From Cladophialophora immunda (taxonomy: Eukaryota; Ascomycota; Eurotiomycetes; Chaetothyriales; Herpotrichiellaceae): a stretch of 64,000 nt of DNA. Positions 1-10,052 of this stretch are shown here, one piece after another. The notes beneath the pieces were generated by a model. The model was given only the letters and a program-made list of their open reading frames with translations, searched no databases and had not been told where the DNA came from. The stretch covers positions 4,576,619 through 4,640,618 of the forward strand of contig NW_015622543.1 of assembly GCF_000835495.1 (NCBI RefSeq), in the 5' to 3' direction. Every line of letters starts with the position of its first letter. The stretch's first letter is position 1. Both the position numbers and the translations under genes were made by a program.

Positions 1-301
1 ATTTGAACAGACTGTGCAGAGTATGTTGGCCGGGAGAATGGCCGTGTAATTTTCAAGCCCAGGCTCTCTCTACTAGACGGAGTACTGGAGTATTTCCCAG
101 CGTGTAGCCAATGAAATATCCGGCTCCACTGCCAAGCTCTGGCTAGTCAGGAATATGTCAACGCGCGAGGCTGTGACTATAGTCAAATTCGACTATACCA
201 GTCTTGACTAGTTGACAACGCTGCCTCTTCTGCCCCCTTTTTCCTTGATGCACTACTCGACCCCTCCACCACTTGCCCACAAACAGCCGCTGTTCTTCCA
301 C
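1..301. other. 3' flank of the sugar transporter gene
   Basis: No gene recognised. The stretch lies downstream of the minus-strand MFS gene. It holds a perfect 10-bp palindrome GACTATAGTC at 175-184, followed six bases later by a partial second copy (GACTATACC); no function can be assigned. Confidence 0.5.
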
Positions 302-2357
302 TCACACTGTCTCCACGGTCGACGCCGCAGGCTTTTCTTGCACAAGATCTGACGCTTTGAAGGAGGTGATTTCGTCCAGCTGCGCAATTTGCTCGTCCGT
401 CACTTCATCCAGGTGGACGACCACCTCGTCACCGAACTTTTCGCCGATTTCCTCCAGGGACAGTCCCTTGGTCTCTGGGAACAGATACCACATGCACGGC
501 GTGCAGATGGCGGTCAAGACGATGAAGACGAGGTAGTATCTCCATCCGATGTTTCCGAAGGCCGTCGGGGCGGGCGTGAGGTAGGCGATGGTGGAGAGGA
601 ACAGGATTGAGATGGAAAACGCAACTCCCCGCGAGCGGATGTGCGTCGGGAAGATCTCGCTGCAGTAGACGAACGTGTTGGCGTCGAGGCAACTCCCATA
701 GCTGCAGAGGGGGCGTTTCATTAGAAGAGGCACAATGCACATCAAGGACCAGAGCACTTACAAGGCGACATATGCGAAGAGGAAGAAGACCCCGGCACTC
801 AACCCCGCCGTGTGGTTGCTGCCGATGTACTCGGCGCTCAACGCCGTCTCGAAGCTCAAGCAAACCATGCAGCCGATGCAGCCCGTCACTGGTGTCCTAG
901 CGGTCAGCCTCACAATCCTCACGAGAGCGTCGGGCTGTCCGCAAGAGAGTTCAAACGAACCAAAAAGTTTGACTCTGCCGACCTTGTCGACGAGAATCGA
1001 GTTGATGTAGTTCCCCATACAGGCCACTGTGACGTAGGATGCCGCCAGGATAAGAGATGTACTTCCGCTGAAGCCGAGCCCTTGGTATAAAAGCACACTG
1101 TAATCTATCAACGGTCCACCGTGGTCAGTTTGGCCGGCTTGTCCATGTCACATCGGGCTCGGACACTTACTGTAGATGACCAGAATCCCCGTTGACTCGG
1201 TCCCGAAGGTGGTCAGAAAGGCACAGATCATGCGTCGACGGTAGGAAGGTTTGGTGAAAAGCGTCCATACGGTCTCCTGGCTGGCCAGAGATAGGTCAAC
1301 CTCGACCTGTCGAAAGATCTGGTAGAATTCCTCTCTTGCAAAATGCGAACGGACCTCGCCACAACCACCACCACCACCACCATCAACTTTTCCGCTGTGG
1401 TGAAGTTTGTGGATGACGGCCCATGCTTCCTTGGGCTTGCCGTTCATCAGCACTGGTGAGCTTTGTCAGTGATGCGTGGTCTTAATCGAACTTTGTTTTT
1501 GGGTACACGTACGCCATCTTGGTGACTCGGGAATTACAGGCACCAAAGCCAGCATACACAAAGGCCAGAGAGACTGGAGGCACAAAGGGAAGCGCCATTG
1601 AAAGTGTGGATTGGAGGAAAAGTAACATGCCACTCCGATCCAGGCCGCCAAAACGTAGCCAAGGACCAAAATGACCCCTGTCGGTGGGTAAGCAGGTGAG
1701 AATATGGGAGTCATGGGACAGCTGCGGTGACAACGTACCATGTTGGGCGACGAGAAATCCACGGGTCGCTGGTGGTGCGACTTCGGACTGGAACAGCGGC
1801 ACCAACACGACCAGCATACCTGTTTTGTGACGACGGTAACTATCTCGAAAATGAAATCGTAGAGACGGTTGAGCAGCTGAGCAGGCACTCACCCACGGCA
1901 AACCCACTCAAAAGACGGCCGACGAGAAACATGGCGATGTGTGCGGCCCCCCCTTGCAAAGCACCCCCGACGACAGCCACTGGGCCGGCCAAGAGGATGC
2001 TGCTTCGACGGCCGAGGCGATCACAGGCCCATGCGACAAATAGAGCGCCAAAGCATCCGCCGGCGGAGAAGACGCCGTTTATGGTGCCGAGGATGGAGTT
2101 AGTAAAATCATATCGTGGGTTGGTCGGATCCTGGCTCAGATCGAAATACGTGTACCACGACGGCTGGCCCAGCGTCGTTGACACAATACTGAAGCTATAT
2201 CCGTAGGAAAGACTTCCCAGGCACAGTGAGAAGACAATCTGCAGTTGAAACCGTGGTCAAAAAGAGGGAGTCAAGGTGACGGGGAGTCAACGAGTGCCGA
2301 CAGCTTACTTACCGCCAAGTTGAAAGCAGTGAGATTCTGTTCCTGACCGCGAGCCAT
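302..2357 (-). CDS. MFS sugar transporter (sugar porter family)
   Basis: Plasma-membrane proton-coupled sugar or lactose-permease-like transporter of the sugar porter family. Spliced reading starts MARGQEQNL at 2357 and crosses several short GT-AG introns (for example 2313 to about 2250, and the one joining ESPRW to LLMNGKPKEAW). Family motifs are visible: DRLGRR after helix 2, a VGRLLSGFAVG helix-4 segment, PESPRW before the central loop, EIFPTHIRSRG in the second half and PETKGLSLEEIGEKFGDE at the C-terminal end of helix 12. Total length near 520 residues is normal. An odd feature is a run of six Gly codons in the central cytoplasmic loop. The gene is divergent from the GMC oxidoreductase and probably shares its promoter region. 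Substrate cannot be read from the sequence. Confidence 0.9.
1364..1381. repeat. (ACC)n trinucleotide run inside MFS coding exon
   Basis: An ACC/CCA run that encodes consecutive glycines on the minus strand, in the variable central loop of the MFS transporter. A likely site of length variation. Confidence 0.7.
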
Positions 2358-3157
2358 GATGATGGACAACAAAATCTGACGGTGAGTGTCTATAACCCTA
2401 ACCTTCGCAGTCAATATAAATGTAAGTGTACTTGTGTACTTGCGTACATCTTTCTCCTGCCTATATATATATATATATATATGTGCGTGCGTCTATCAGC
2501 ACCGGATCCACTGCCCCGTGGAGGGAGGAATAGACTCCCCACCCCATGGGGCCGGGTGCAGGCGTGAATGAGGCCGGCTGGAACATGATACCTTCGGCAC
2601 ATGTGCACAGAGTATGTTCGGCCGCCCAGCCTCACCGGTCGCTCCTCCAGCAGGGTCTGCAGACAACTAGACATTGATTTTGGCCGAGATCCCGAAACCT
2701 ATATTTGCTTGAAGCCTCGTCGGCAAAAGTCGAGTTGTCGAATCTTCACGGAATGTCACGGACCTTTGAAGTCTAGCCTGTGGCTAGAACTATGGGACGA
2801 GGCCTTGCCGGCTAGACTCTGGGGCCGGCAGACTACTAGAACTCATGTCTCTCAAAGAGCCGAGAAGCAGGGAGCTCAAACATGCCACCTTGCTCTGAGG
2901 TATTCGGTCGCAGGAGCAACTCTGCCATTGCCCCGGCTGCCTCACCCTCCTCGTCAATCTGGAAGCACCTATCTCGTGGCTCATTGGATTGATTCTCCAG
3001 CACCAGCGCTTCGTCTTTCTACCCTGAATCTGTCTCGAAGGGAATTTCTATATTTTAAACCCACGGGAAGCTTTGATGAGCTCTTTCTTGTCACCTTATT
3101 CGCACGCTCAAGCAGATCACTGTCTGTTGTCCCAGGACTTTTTTAAGCTTCATCGAG
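2358..3157. promoter_or_regulatory. Divergent promoter between MFS transporter and GMC oxidoreductase
   Basis: 800 bp without a supported gene between two divergently transcribed genes. It contains a (TA)n tract at 2462-2482 and a TATA-like TATATTTTAAA at 3049-3059, about 100 bp before the GMC start codon. Long ORFs here (for example 2601-3146 +) show no recognisable protein. Confidence 0.6.
2462..2482. repeat. (TA)n microsatellite
   Basis: About ten TA dinucleotides in a row in the divergent intergenic region, directly visible. Confidence 0.9.
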
Positions 3158-5011
3158 ATGGCGGAAAATCACACAGCATTCTGCACAGCGGAAGAATTCG
3201 TTACTGCAGAGTATGACTTTCTCATCGTGGGAGGCGGCACCGCCGGGGCCTGTGTCGCCGCCCGACTCAGCGAAGATCGCGACTGCACGGTCGGGGTGAT
3301 CGAGGCAGGGGAGAATCGGATGGACGATCCGAACGTGTCGACACCGAGCCTCTACCCGGCCATGATCGGGCTCCCCAAGTACGACTGGTGTTTCTCGTCC
3401 ACGCCACAAGCCAACGCCGGGACCAAGGTGTACTCGATGCCACGTGGAAAGCTGCTGGGAGGGTCGAGCGGCATCAATTACCTTATGTACTGTCGACCTG
3501 CCTCCGAATGTCTCGATGCGTGGGTAGCGCTGGGGAATAAAGGCTGGGGCTGGAAGGACTTGCTCCCCTACTTCAAAAAGCACGAGACCTTGGAGCGCAG
3601 TCGACTTCGACGGGATTCCACCTTCATGCCGGTCGACCCCGACAAGACGGCCGAGTATCACGGCACCGACGGTCCAATCCACGTCTCCTTCAACGACTGG
3701 CATCCTCATTTCGAGAAGGACTTTTGCGAGGCGGCGTACGCCGTCACGGGTCGCCCAAAAACCATCAAAGACGCGTGGAGCGGCGACCACATGGGCTTCT
3801 TTTCCAGCCTCGGAGTGGTCAACCGCTCCACCGACCCGGGCAAGCGCAGCTACTCTGCCACAGGATATCTGCGACCAAACTTGGCCCGGCGAAACCTGCG
3901 AGTGCTGACATCGTCCCATGTCACAAAGATTGTCTTGGACGGCACTCGAGCGTTGGGGGTCGAGTTCGTATCCCGCGGTCAAACCTACAGTGCGAGGTGC
4001 CGCGAAGAGGTTATCGTCTGCGCTGGGGCCATTCAGAGTCCCCAGATCCTGGAACTCTCCGGCATTGGGAATGAGACCGTCCTGGAGCGCGCCGGCATCA
4101 AGTCTCAGGTCCGGAACGACGCAATCGGGGCCAACTTTCAGGACCACGTCCTGAGCGGTTTATTGTTCGATCTGAAGAACGACGTGGCCACCTCTCCCAG
4201 CGCTCTCCAGGACAATGCCGAGGCACACAAGCAGACCTACATGGAGACCGGGACGGGGCCTTATGGGTCGCCGGGAATGCTCATGGGGTTCGTGTCGTAT
4301 TCGTCGGTGAGCACGCCGGCCGAGGTCGCCGCCACTGTCGCCCAGGCTCGAGACGAGAGCCAGGCCACGACGTCGTTTGAACGTAAGAGTGAAGAGTTGG
4401 TCCTGGACCGGCTTTCGCATCCCGAATTTGCCAACCTTCAGACATTCTGCCTGGGTGGCCGGCTCGACGTCTCCAAGGGCTCCGACCAAACCCAGTTCTT
4501 CGCACCGCATCCGGCCGGCAAGCACCAAGTCTCGCTCCTCATGTGCCTGGAGCACCCCCTGTCGCGCGGAAGCGTCCACATCAGATCGAGCGATCCCTTC
4601 CAGCAGCCCGAAATCAACCCTGGATACTTTGGCAATCAGGCGGACGCCAAGGTCCTCGCGGCGGGCATCAAATGGATCGACCAAGTATCCAAGCATCCGA
4701 CATTCAGCAGGCACATCGCACGACGCGAACTACCCCCGGCAGATAGCGACATCCTCGACACGGAGGAAGGCCGCATCGAGTACCTCAAGAACCACATCAG
4801 CACGCAGTATCACCTGATCGGGACGTGTGCCATGGGAGAAGCGGTGACCGACCGACTGGTGGTGAAGGGAACGACCAACATCCGCGTCGTTGACGCGAGC
4901 GTGTTCCCGGCTCACGTCAGCGGGAACATCCTCGCGACGACCTACGCCGTGGCCGAGAAGGGGGCTCATCTGATCAAGGAAGACAGGAACAGGCGCAGGG
5001 CCAAACTGTAG
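3158..5011 (+). CDS. GMC family FAD-dependent oxidoreductase
   Basis: Glucose-methanol-choline oxidoreductase, 617 residues in one exon, usual length for the family. It would oxidise a primary alcohol (aryl-alcohol, choline-like or other) using FAD. The FAD dinucleotide fold is at residues about 21-50: DFLIVGGGTAGACVAARLS followed by an acidic strand end GVIEAG. The GMC signature around PRGKLLGGSSGINYL is present near residue 90-105. The C-terminal part carries the two active-site histidines in HLIGTCAMG and in PAHVSGN. There is no evident signal peptide, so it is probably intracellular. Start chosen at the first in-frame ATG. It is divergent from a transporter and followed convergently by a PRISE reductase, consistent with an oxidative first step of a pathway. 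Confidence 0.92.
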   Translation: MAENHTAFCTAEEFVTAEYDFLIVGGGTAGACVAARLSEDRDCTVGVIEAGENRMDDPNVSTPSLYPAMIGLPKYDWCFSSTPQANAGTKVYSMPRGKLLGGSSGINYLMYCRPASECLDAWVALGNKGWGWKDLLPYFKKHETLERSRLRRDSTFMPVDPDKTAEYHGTDGPIHVSFNDWHPHFEKDFCEAAYAVTGRPKTIKDAWSGDHMGFFSSLGVVNRSTDPGKRSYSATGYLRPNLARRNLRVLTSSHVTKIVLDGTRALGVEFVSRGQTYSARCREEVIVCAGAIQSPQILELSGIGNETVLERAGIKSQVRNDAIGANFQDHVLSGLLFDLKNDVATSPSALQDNAEAHKQTYMETGTGPYGSPGMLMGFVSYSSVSTPAEVAATVAQARDESQATTSFERKSEELVLDRLSHPEFANLQTFCLGGRLDVSKGSDQTQFFAPHPAGKHQVSLLMCLEHPLSRGSVHIRSSDPFQQPEINPGYFGNQADAKVLAAGIKWIDQVSKHPTFSRHIARRELPPADSDILDTEEGRIEYLKNHISTQYHLIGTCAMGEAVTDRLVVKGTTNIRVVDASVFPAHVSGNILATTYAVAEKGAHLIKEDRNRRRAKL

Positions 5012-5227
5012 AGATTGTTAACGGGCCATCTATCAATGCTTGCCCTAAAGAAGAAGGTAACCTTCCGCGTCAGTTTCAAGTATCTCTGTTTGCGCTGTGA
5101 CAGGATCCGTCCAACTGGCGAATATCACTGTGCACGTAATGGAAACAAGACATGAATGGCAGACCCCGAATTGATTTCACGATTGAGAAGCGGTATTTCC
5201 ACCGCAGCACTCAAATGCACGTTGTAA

Positions 5228-6797
5228 CTACTCTTCCTCGCCGGAGGCCCCGGAGAGCATAGGCGGGACCATCTTGAACCGCTCATATTCCACACACGCC
5301 TCCCTGATGGCTTGGCAGCTATCGACGTAGCCAAAGAACCCGAATCTCCGCGTTTTTTCGAGACTGATCACCGGGAGCATCAGTTCCACCGAGCACGGGA
5401 CAGACTCGAGGATGCCGACTTACCTCAAAGTCGTGGGCCAGGAATTCAAGATGCAAATGTCGGGGAACATGAACATCTGGTCCACGTCGTCGAAGGGGTT
5501 TGCCATGAGCCCGTATTTCTCGGACAGCGACTTCCACGCCTCTTGGACCTCGGGCCGGTGGGCCCATTCGGTCAATGTGAACGTGTACCTGACGTGGCCC
5601 TGTGGGCCATACCTGCGGAACTGGTTAGGAGGCATCGAGACAACAGGAGAGGGGATCACACTCACCCTCTGGGAGGCTGGTCGTGGGCCAGGGGCACCTC
5701 GCGGTACTCGGCGTGCTCGTCGGGCGGCACGCACTCCAGGCCGAACCAGCGAGCCAATTCGCACCAGAGCGTGCCCCAAGTGAAGGGCCCGCCGTCGGCG
5801 GCGTTGAAGGCCTGGTTTGCGGCCGCCGGGGTGAGCAGCGCCCACTCTGACAGGTAGCTGTTCAGCCGGGCGGACGACTGCGTCTGCTCCTTGTCCCAGG
5901 CGGCCCAGTCGCCGGGGAAGGCCAGCTTGCCGCCCAGGTGGCGCTGTACGCTGGCGTAGACGGCTAGCGGCCAGACGATGTTCATCGCGGCCGTCTTCAC
6001 TGCGCCGACGATGGCCGCCGGCCGCACCACGTTCCACTCCACCCCGGTCCGCCGCCCGTACTCGAACAGCACGTCCTCCTGCGTGTAGTAGAAGTTGGGC
6101 TCGAGCAGCACCCGCGGGTCCGACTCGCGCTGAGGCGCCGTCGCCGGCCCGAGGTGGACGCCGTAGTTTTTCGCCCCGGTCTGCAGGAGGAGCCGCCGCG
6201 GTCGGATCTGCGCGGCCTCCAGCCCGCCGAGAAAGTTGCTCAGCAGCTGGCCTGTCGTGCCGATCGAGTGGACTGTCAGTTGGCCCGGTCGAGTGGGGAA
6301 CCAGCAGAAAGGAAAATGTAGGCAGCACACTCACCATTGGCCCTGCACATCTCGTCCTGATCCGACCAGAGGATTCCCTTCTCGACCGGCGGTGGCTGTA
6401 TGTATGAGAAGAAGGCGGCGTAATCGCTTTGGCTATGCGTTAGTGGATAGCACTCGGCACACATAGGTCTATGGGGGTGGAAAACCACGCACGCTTGCAC
6501 CCCATGCTGACGCAGAGTGGCCCCAATGTGCTCGGGGGATTGCAGAAAGTCCACCGCAATAAAGGCCACGTTCACGCCGAGTTGACCTTGGGGTGGCTTT
6601 CGGGAGAGAGCGTAGATTTTGGACCACCGTTGCGGCGACTCGGCAAGGGCCCTCAGCATGTAGTCACCGGAGATGCCATTCGCGCCAGTGACGATGATGG
6701 ACAGGTTTTTCAAATCCGGTGGATAGGTCGGCGTGCCGCAGTAGATGCCTTTTTGCTCGACGGTAATGGTGGACGTCCCAGTCATCTCGAAGGACAT
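5228..6797 (-). CDS. PRISE-like NAD(P)-dependent reductase (SDR family)
   Basis: Short-chain dehydrogenase of the PRISE type (progesterone 5-beta-reductase / iridoid synthase-like), which reduces enones with NADPH. The spliced protein starts MSFEMTGTSTI; residues about 30-45 hold the nucleotide-binding loop IIVTGANGISGDYMLRAL. Diagnostic PRISE segments follow: TGAKNYGVHLGP, then EPNFYYTQEDVLFE containing the catalytic-type Tyr, then NVVRPAAIVGAV. The last exon is joined by a 58-bp GT-AG intron (about 5366-5424) and reads SLEKTRRFGFFGYVDS, matching the usual PRISE tail. Several GT-AG introns interrupt it. It is convergent with the GMC gene and co-oriented with the acetoacetate-decarboxylase-like gene. 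On the minus strand a TATA-like run lies about 45-60 bp upstream of the start. Confidence 0.85.
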
Positions 6798-7368
6798 GGT
6801 GGTAGTTGAATGCTAGACGAACCTGTGGGAAAGAGGGGTGTATGTATATATATGTATTTCTTCCGCTTGGTTGAGTCGACTCTCCACCCGAGCTTCCAAG
6901 AAATATAGACGTCTCCCCTTTTATTGGACGCCAACACGACTTTGCAGCCTCGTCAGAATCCGGATCACCTCCGAGTTGCCACCGTTGGCGGCCTTTTCGG
7001 CCTGGGCTGCTCGGTAGTTTGGCACCACAAACACCATGAGGTGGGGTACCTGGAGAACTTGCCAAGTGCAATGCAAGTTCGTGAGATGATGCCATTCGCT
7101 CTCCCGGGTTCATTCCTCTGCAGGTGAACGAGTCGGCATAGGCGAAGAGACTGACTTTACCCGCCAGTCCATCACTGTGCTAGCAGAAATTCATATCTCG
7201 ACCGTATAGGAGCTGTATTTGGTGGAAATATAGGAGCAGAATTCAAGATATAATGTTTGAATTTTCCTTGCCTTATACCAGATGGTCCAGATCAGAGAGA
7301 TATGGGACCGATATACCAATTTGACAAGCTAGGTACACTAACAAGCCCCATTCTCTACACAGCACCCA
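6798..7368. promoter_or_regulatory. Promoter region of the PRISE gene / 3' end of ADC-like gene
   Basis: 570 bp with no supported gene. ATATATACAT near 6840-6856 reads as a TATA-like element for the minus-strand PRISE gene. Nothing else recognised. Confidence 0.5.
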
Positions 7369-8163
7369 TCATCCTTGGCCGTTCGTTTTAACCCGGTCGC
7401 CAAGAGCGAACCCCTTGAGGTCGGGGGAAATATAGTGTGACGACTTCCGCAGTAAGATGCTCTCTCCGTAGCGCCGGACCGGGGCTTGGGGCAAGAGAGA
7501 AAAGCCCGACAGCGGCGCGAATCCCAGTGACCCGGTCCCCGTCCACAGCTCGCCCTCGGTGCAGATGGTGCGGATGGCGACGTACTCGCGCACCACCGGC
7601 GGCTGGTCGTTGTGCAGGTGCGGCAGGATGCGGAGGGCCAGGATGGCCTTTTGGTCGGGCGGAGGGGGCAGAGGCTTCAGGCCGTGGACTTTGCGTTCCG
7701 GCTTGAAGCCAAAATCGATGATCTTGTGGCCCACGGGCCGCTCCACGTGTCCCAGCTGGTAGCCTGGCGCGCGGGGGATGTTGGAAGGGTCAAAGGCCAC
7801 CCTGCCGATGACCTTGGGCACGCCGAGTTGCTCGCGGCCCATGAAAAGGGCGCCCTCGTTTTCGAGGATCAACTCGAGCGCAAAGTCGTACTTGACGCCC
7901 GCCCACGTCACCTCGACGGTCGAGACCATCTCCGAGTACGCGCCGAACGGGCTGTACCCCCAGTGGAAGAGGCAGGCTGTGACCAGCGGCTCCTCCGCCA
8001 GCTCAAAGTCGTCGGGGATCAGGTGTTTGACGGCGGCGGCCGACGTGTAGTACTGGATCTTGAGCACGTCCGTGTCGGAAAAGTCGACCCTGGTCGCCGG
8101 GTACAGGGCATTCTGCGCCGGGACGCTGTGAGCTTTCCTCGCATCCAAACATCCTCGCGGCAT
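7369..8163 (-). CDS. Acetoacetate decarboxylase-like protein (ADC family)
   Basis: Single-exon protein of 264 residues with the ADC fold. Family enzymes form a Schiff base on a lysine to decarboxylate beta-keto acids or catalyse aldol-type chemistry. The segment GREQLGVPKVIGRV (about residues 113-126) matches the active-site region of Clostridium acetoacetate decarboxylase, including the PK lysine. Upstream are LIPDDFEL and ACLFHWGYSPFGAYSE, also typical. No targeting signal is evident. It sits between the PRISE reductase and the SMP-30-like gene, all on the minus strand. Fungal ADC-domain proteins are often in secondary-metabolite or catabolic clusters with unknown substrates, so true acetoacetate decarboxylation is not implied. 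Confidence 0.87.
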   Translation of the reverse strand: MPRGCLDARKAHSVPAQNALYPATRVDFSDTDVLKIQYYTSAAAVKHLIPDDFELAEEPLVTACLFHWGYSPFGAYSEMVSTVEVTWAGVKYDFALELILENEGALFMGREQLGVPKVIGRVAFDPSNIPRAPGYQLGHVERPVGHKIIDFGFKPERKVHGLKPLPPPPDQKAILALRILPHLHNDQPPVVREYVAIRTICTEGELWTGTGSLGFAPLSGFSLLPQAPVRRYGESILLRKSSHYISPDLKGFALGDRVKTNGQG

Positions 8164-8592
8164 GATTGTCGAAACTGAAGGCCTAGTTAATGTTTAAGAA
8201 ATCTGAGTGGTGCGGATCAAAGTCGCTTTCCCGTCATCCACGTAGTAATGTACTTATTGTTGCTTTATATGTCCTTGAAGCGAGAAGGAAAACATTCAGG
8301 GGAAAGTGTGTAGGGGGTGGGGTAAGGGGTCTCCAATGCATGGACTAGTCATGGAGGTATGACATGTCGCGAGGCCGGCCGGCTGTGGCCGGTTCTTCGG
8401 TATAAGCAAGGGCTATTCGGAACTTGGGCAAGGCTCGGCATTTTGGTAATCGGATTGCCTGGTATGCTTTGTTTTTCTGTTTTTTTGGATCTTGATCATC
8501 TTTTCTTCGTAGATGCAGGCTAAAGCACATCCGTTGCCGATGCCTCGTCCACGGGACCCCCAGACATCTACTCAAGGGCCTCCTGGCTATAA
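8164..8592. promoter_or_regulatory. Upstream region of ADC-like gene
   Basis: About 430 bp between two minus-strand genes; it should hold the ADC-like promoter and the SMP-30 terminator. No element stands out. Confidence 0.4.
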
Positions 8593-9591
8593 TCACCACT
8601 GCGGACAGCTGTTGTTGCCAAACACATCCACGGCGTAGATTGCTCCACCGACCGAAACAGGGAGCTCCGCGTATTCAGCGTCCCCTCCCGAAGTCGTCAC
8701 GTACAGGCAGCCGGTGTCGTTGAGCGTGCGGCCAAACTGACACGCCGTGGGGCCGGGAAGCATGGTCAGATTGTGCACGCTCAACGAGGCCAGATCGATC
8801 TGCGACAGGACGTTGGAGCCACCGACGGTAAAGAGGCGTCCTCCCTTCTGTCCGTCGATTGCAAAGTCGTCGCCTCCGATCGGGGCAATCACGCGCGAGG
8901 GTCCGGTGGCCGATCCTGTCGAGTCGACGGGAACTGCCCCGATGATCTCCTGGCCTGGATTGGTAAAGTAGAGAGTGTTGTGAAAAATCTTGATCCCGTC
9001 GACGCCGATTATCGTGCTACCGGGGCCCATCAGTGGGTCGGCGATGGCAATTTCTGCGGTCCGCCGGTCGAGGTTGAGGCGAAAAACGACCCCGAGGTTC
9101 AAGTCTGCCCCGAGGACCATGTCGCTGCGCCCGGGCAGGGTCGTCAACCCGTCGCCGAACTTGGCCTCAGGCCAATCCATGTATTTTGTCACTATCGGAT
9201 GAGCATCGCCCGGTCCGCAACGTGAATAGTCCACGGCCCAGAGCGAGAACGACCCCGTCTCTCCGAGATAGGTCTGCAAAGAAAAGGTGCCGGCGACCAC
9301 GACAAAGAACTCTGGACGCACTTCGACGATCCCAACGGCGCCGGTGGCGGAGGGGAATGTAAAGACTAGGTCAGACGTGCCGTGGAACGGGTTGATCGAG
9401 TACAGGTGAGGTGCGGACGCGTCTGTGGCGAGAATCAGTCCATTTGACCGCACCGTCAGTGCTTCTATCCAGGTCCCATCCGAGTACTGATGTAACAAGG
9501 AGCTCGAGGTCGACGCCGCCAAAACCAGAGAAGAGAGCGCAAGTCCAAGCCAGGCGTGGACGGCGTAGAACGAGAGTTTGTGCCTGTACAT
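8593..9591 (-). CDS. Secreted SMP-30/gluconolactonase-like beta-propeller protein
   Basis: 332-residue single-exon protein. Residues 1-26 form a signal peptide (hydrophobic LGLALSSLVLAA then STSS), so it is probably secreted or lumenal. The rest looks like a six-bladed propeller: repeated short beta-rich units, for example SNGLILATDASAPHLYSI, GDDFAIDGQKGGRLFTVGGS and TACQFGRTLNDTGCLYVTTSG, the last resembling the closing blade of SMP-30/gluconolactonase/LRE proteins. Family members hydrolyse lactones using a divalent metal, but the metal ligands cannot be assigned by eye. It is divergent from the HTD2-like gene. A lactonase role alongside the amidohydrolase at 19.8 kb would be coherent but is inference. 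Confidence 0.75.
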   Translation of the reverse strand: MYRHKLSFYAVHAWLGLALSSLVLAASTSSSLLHQYSDGTWIEALTVRSNGLILATDASAPHLYSINPFHGTSDLVFTFPSATGAVGIVEVRPEFFVVVAGTFSLQTYLGETGSFSLWAVDYSRCGPGDAHPIVTKYMDWPEAKFGDGLTTLPGRSDMVLGADLNLGVVFRLNLDRRTAEIAIADPLMGPGSTIIGVDGIKIFHNTLYFTNPGQEIIGAVPVDSTGSATGPSRVIAPIGGDDFAIDGQKGGRLFTVGGSNVLSQIDLASLSVHNLTMLPGPTACQFGRTLNDTGCLYVTTSGGDAEYAELPVSVGGAIYAVDVFGNNSCPQW

Positions 9592-10052
9592 CCTGCCACA
9601 ATGCCCAAGGACAGGCCACCATTCTCCATGACTCGTCCTCTTCTACATGAACAATAAATACCAAAATTCACGGATCCCGCCAAGCCCACTTGCCCATGGG
9701 GGAGAGCCGTTTCGTACACCTCGTGGGGAATCCCCGGAGAGACAGAATTTTCGGATACTAGGCGAGGAATCCGTGGAAACCCTCGAGACGTGTGCGGGCT
9801 TCTCGGAATGAGATGTGATTCGGTATCTCGGTGACAAAGGCTGCTGAGCAACGGCCACGAACGTCCGAGGAGCCGAAAGTTGAACATCGTAAAGCCTTGG
9901 AGCATTTCGGCAGAATTATGTCCATCCCGCAGCGCAGAGACAGATAGCGCAGGCATGGCAGATTCTTGTGGGTACCCCATCAGAGATTACATTTCTTCGA
10001 ATGGGTGAACACCAGGTTCCGACCTGTTGGAGTGACTGAACAAACCCTGACC
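9592..10052. promoter_or_regulatory. Divergent promoter between SMP-30-like and HTD2-like genes
   Basis: 460 bp between divergent genes. It contains CCGAGG at 9865-9870 (reverse complement of the FarA/FarB/CTF1 core CCTCGG), about 185 bp before the HTD2-like start. A single hexamer is weak evidence. Confidence 0.45.

Noticed and set aside
2601..3146. 181-residue plus-strand ORF upstream of the GMC gene
   Set aside because: Overlaps the presumed promoter; no domain, composition atypical.
3143..4147. 334-residue minus-strand ORF
   Set aside because: Antisense shadow of the GMC oxidoreductase, caused by GC-biased codon use; no domain.
5420..6337. 305-residue minus-strand ORF across the PRISE gene
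   Set aside because: Only its last part is the real penultimate exon; the first 200 residues are an Ala/Arg-rich shadow in the wrong frame.
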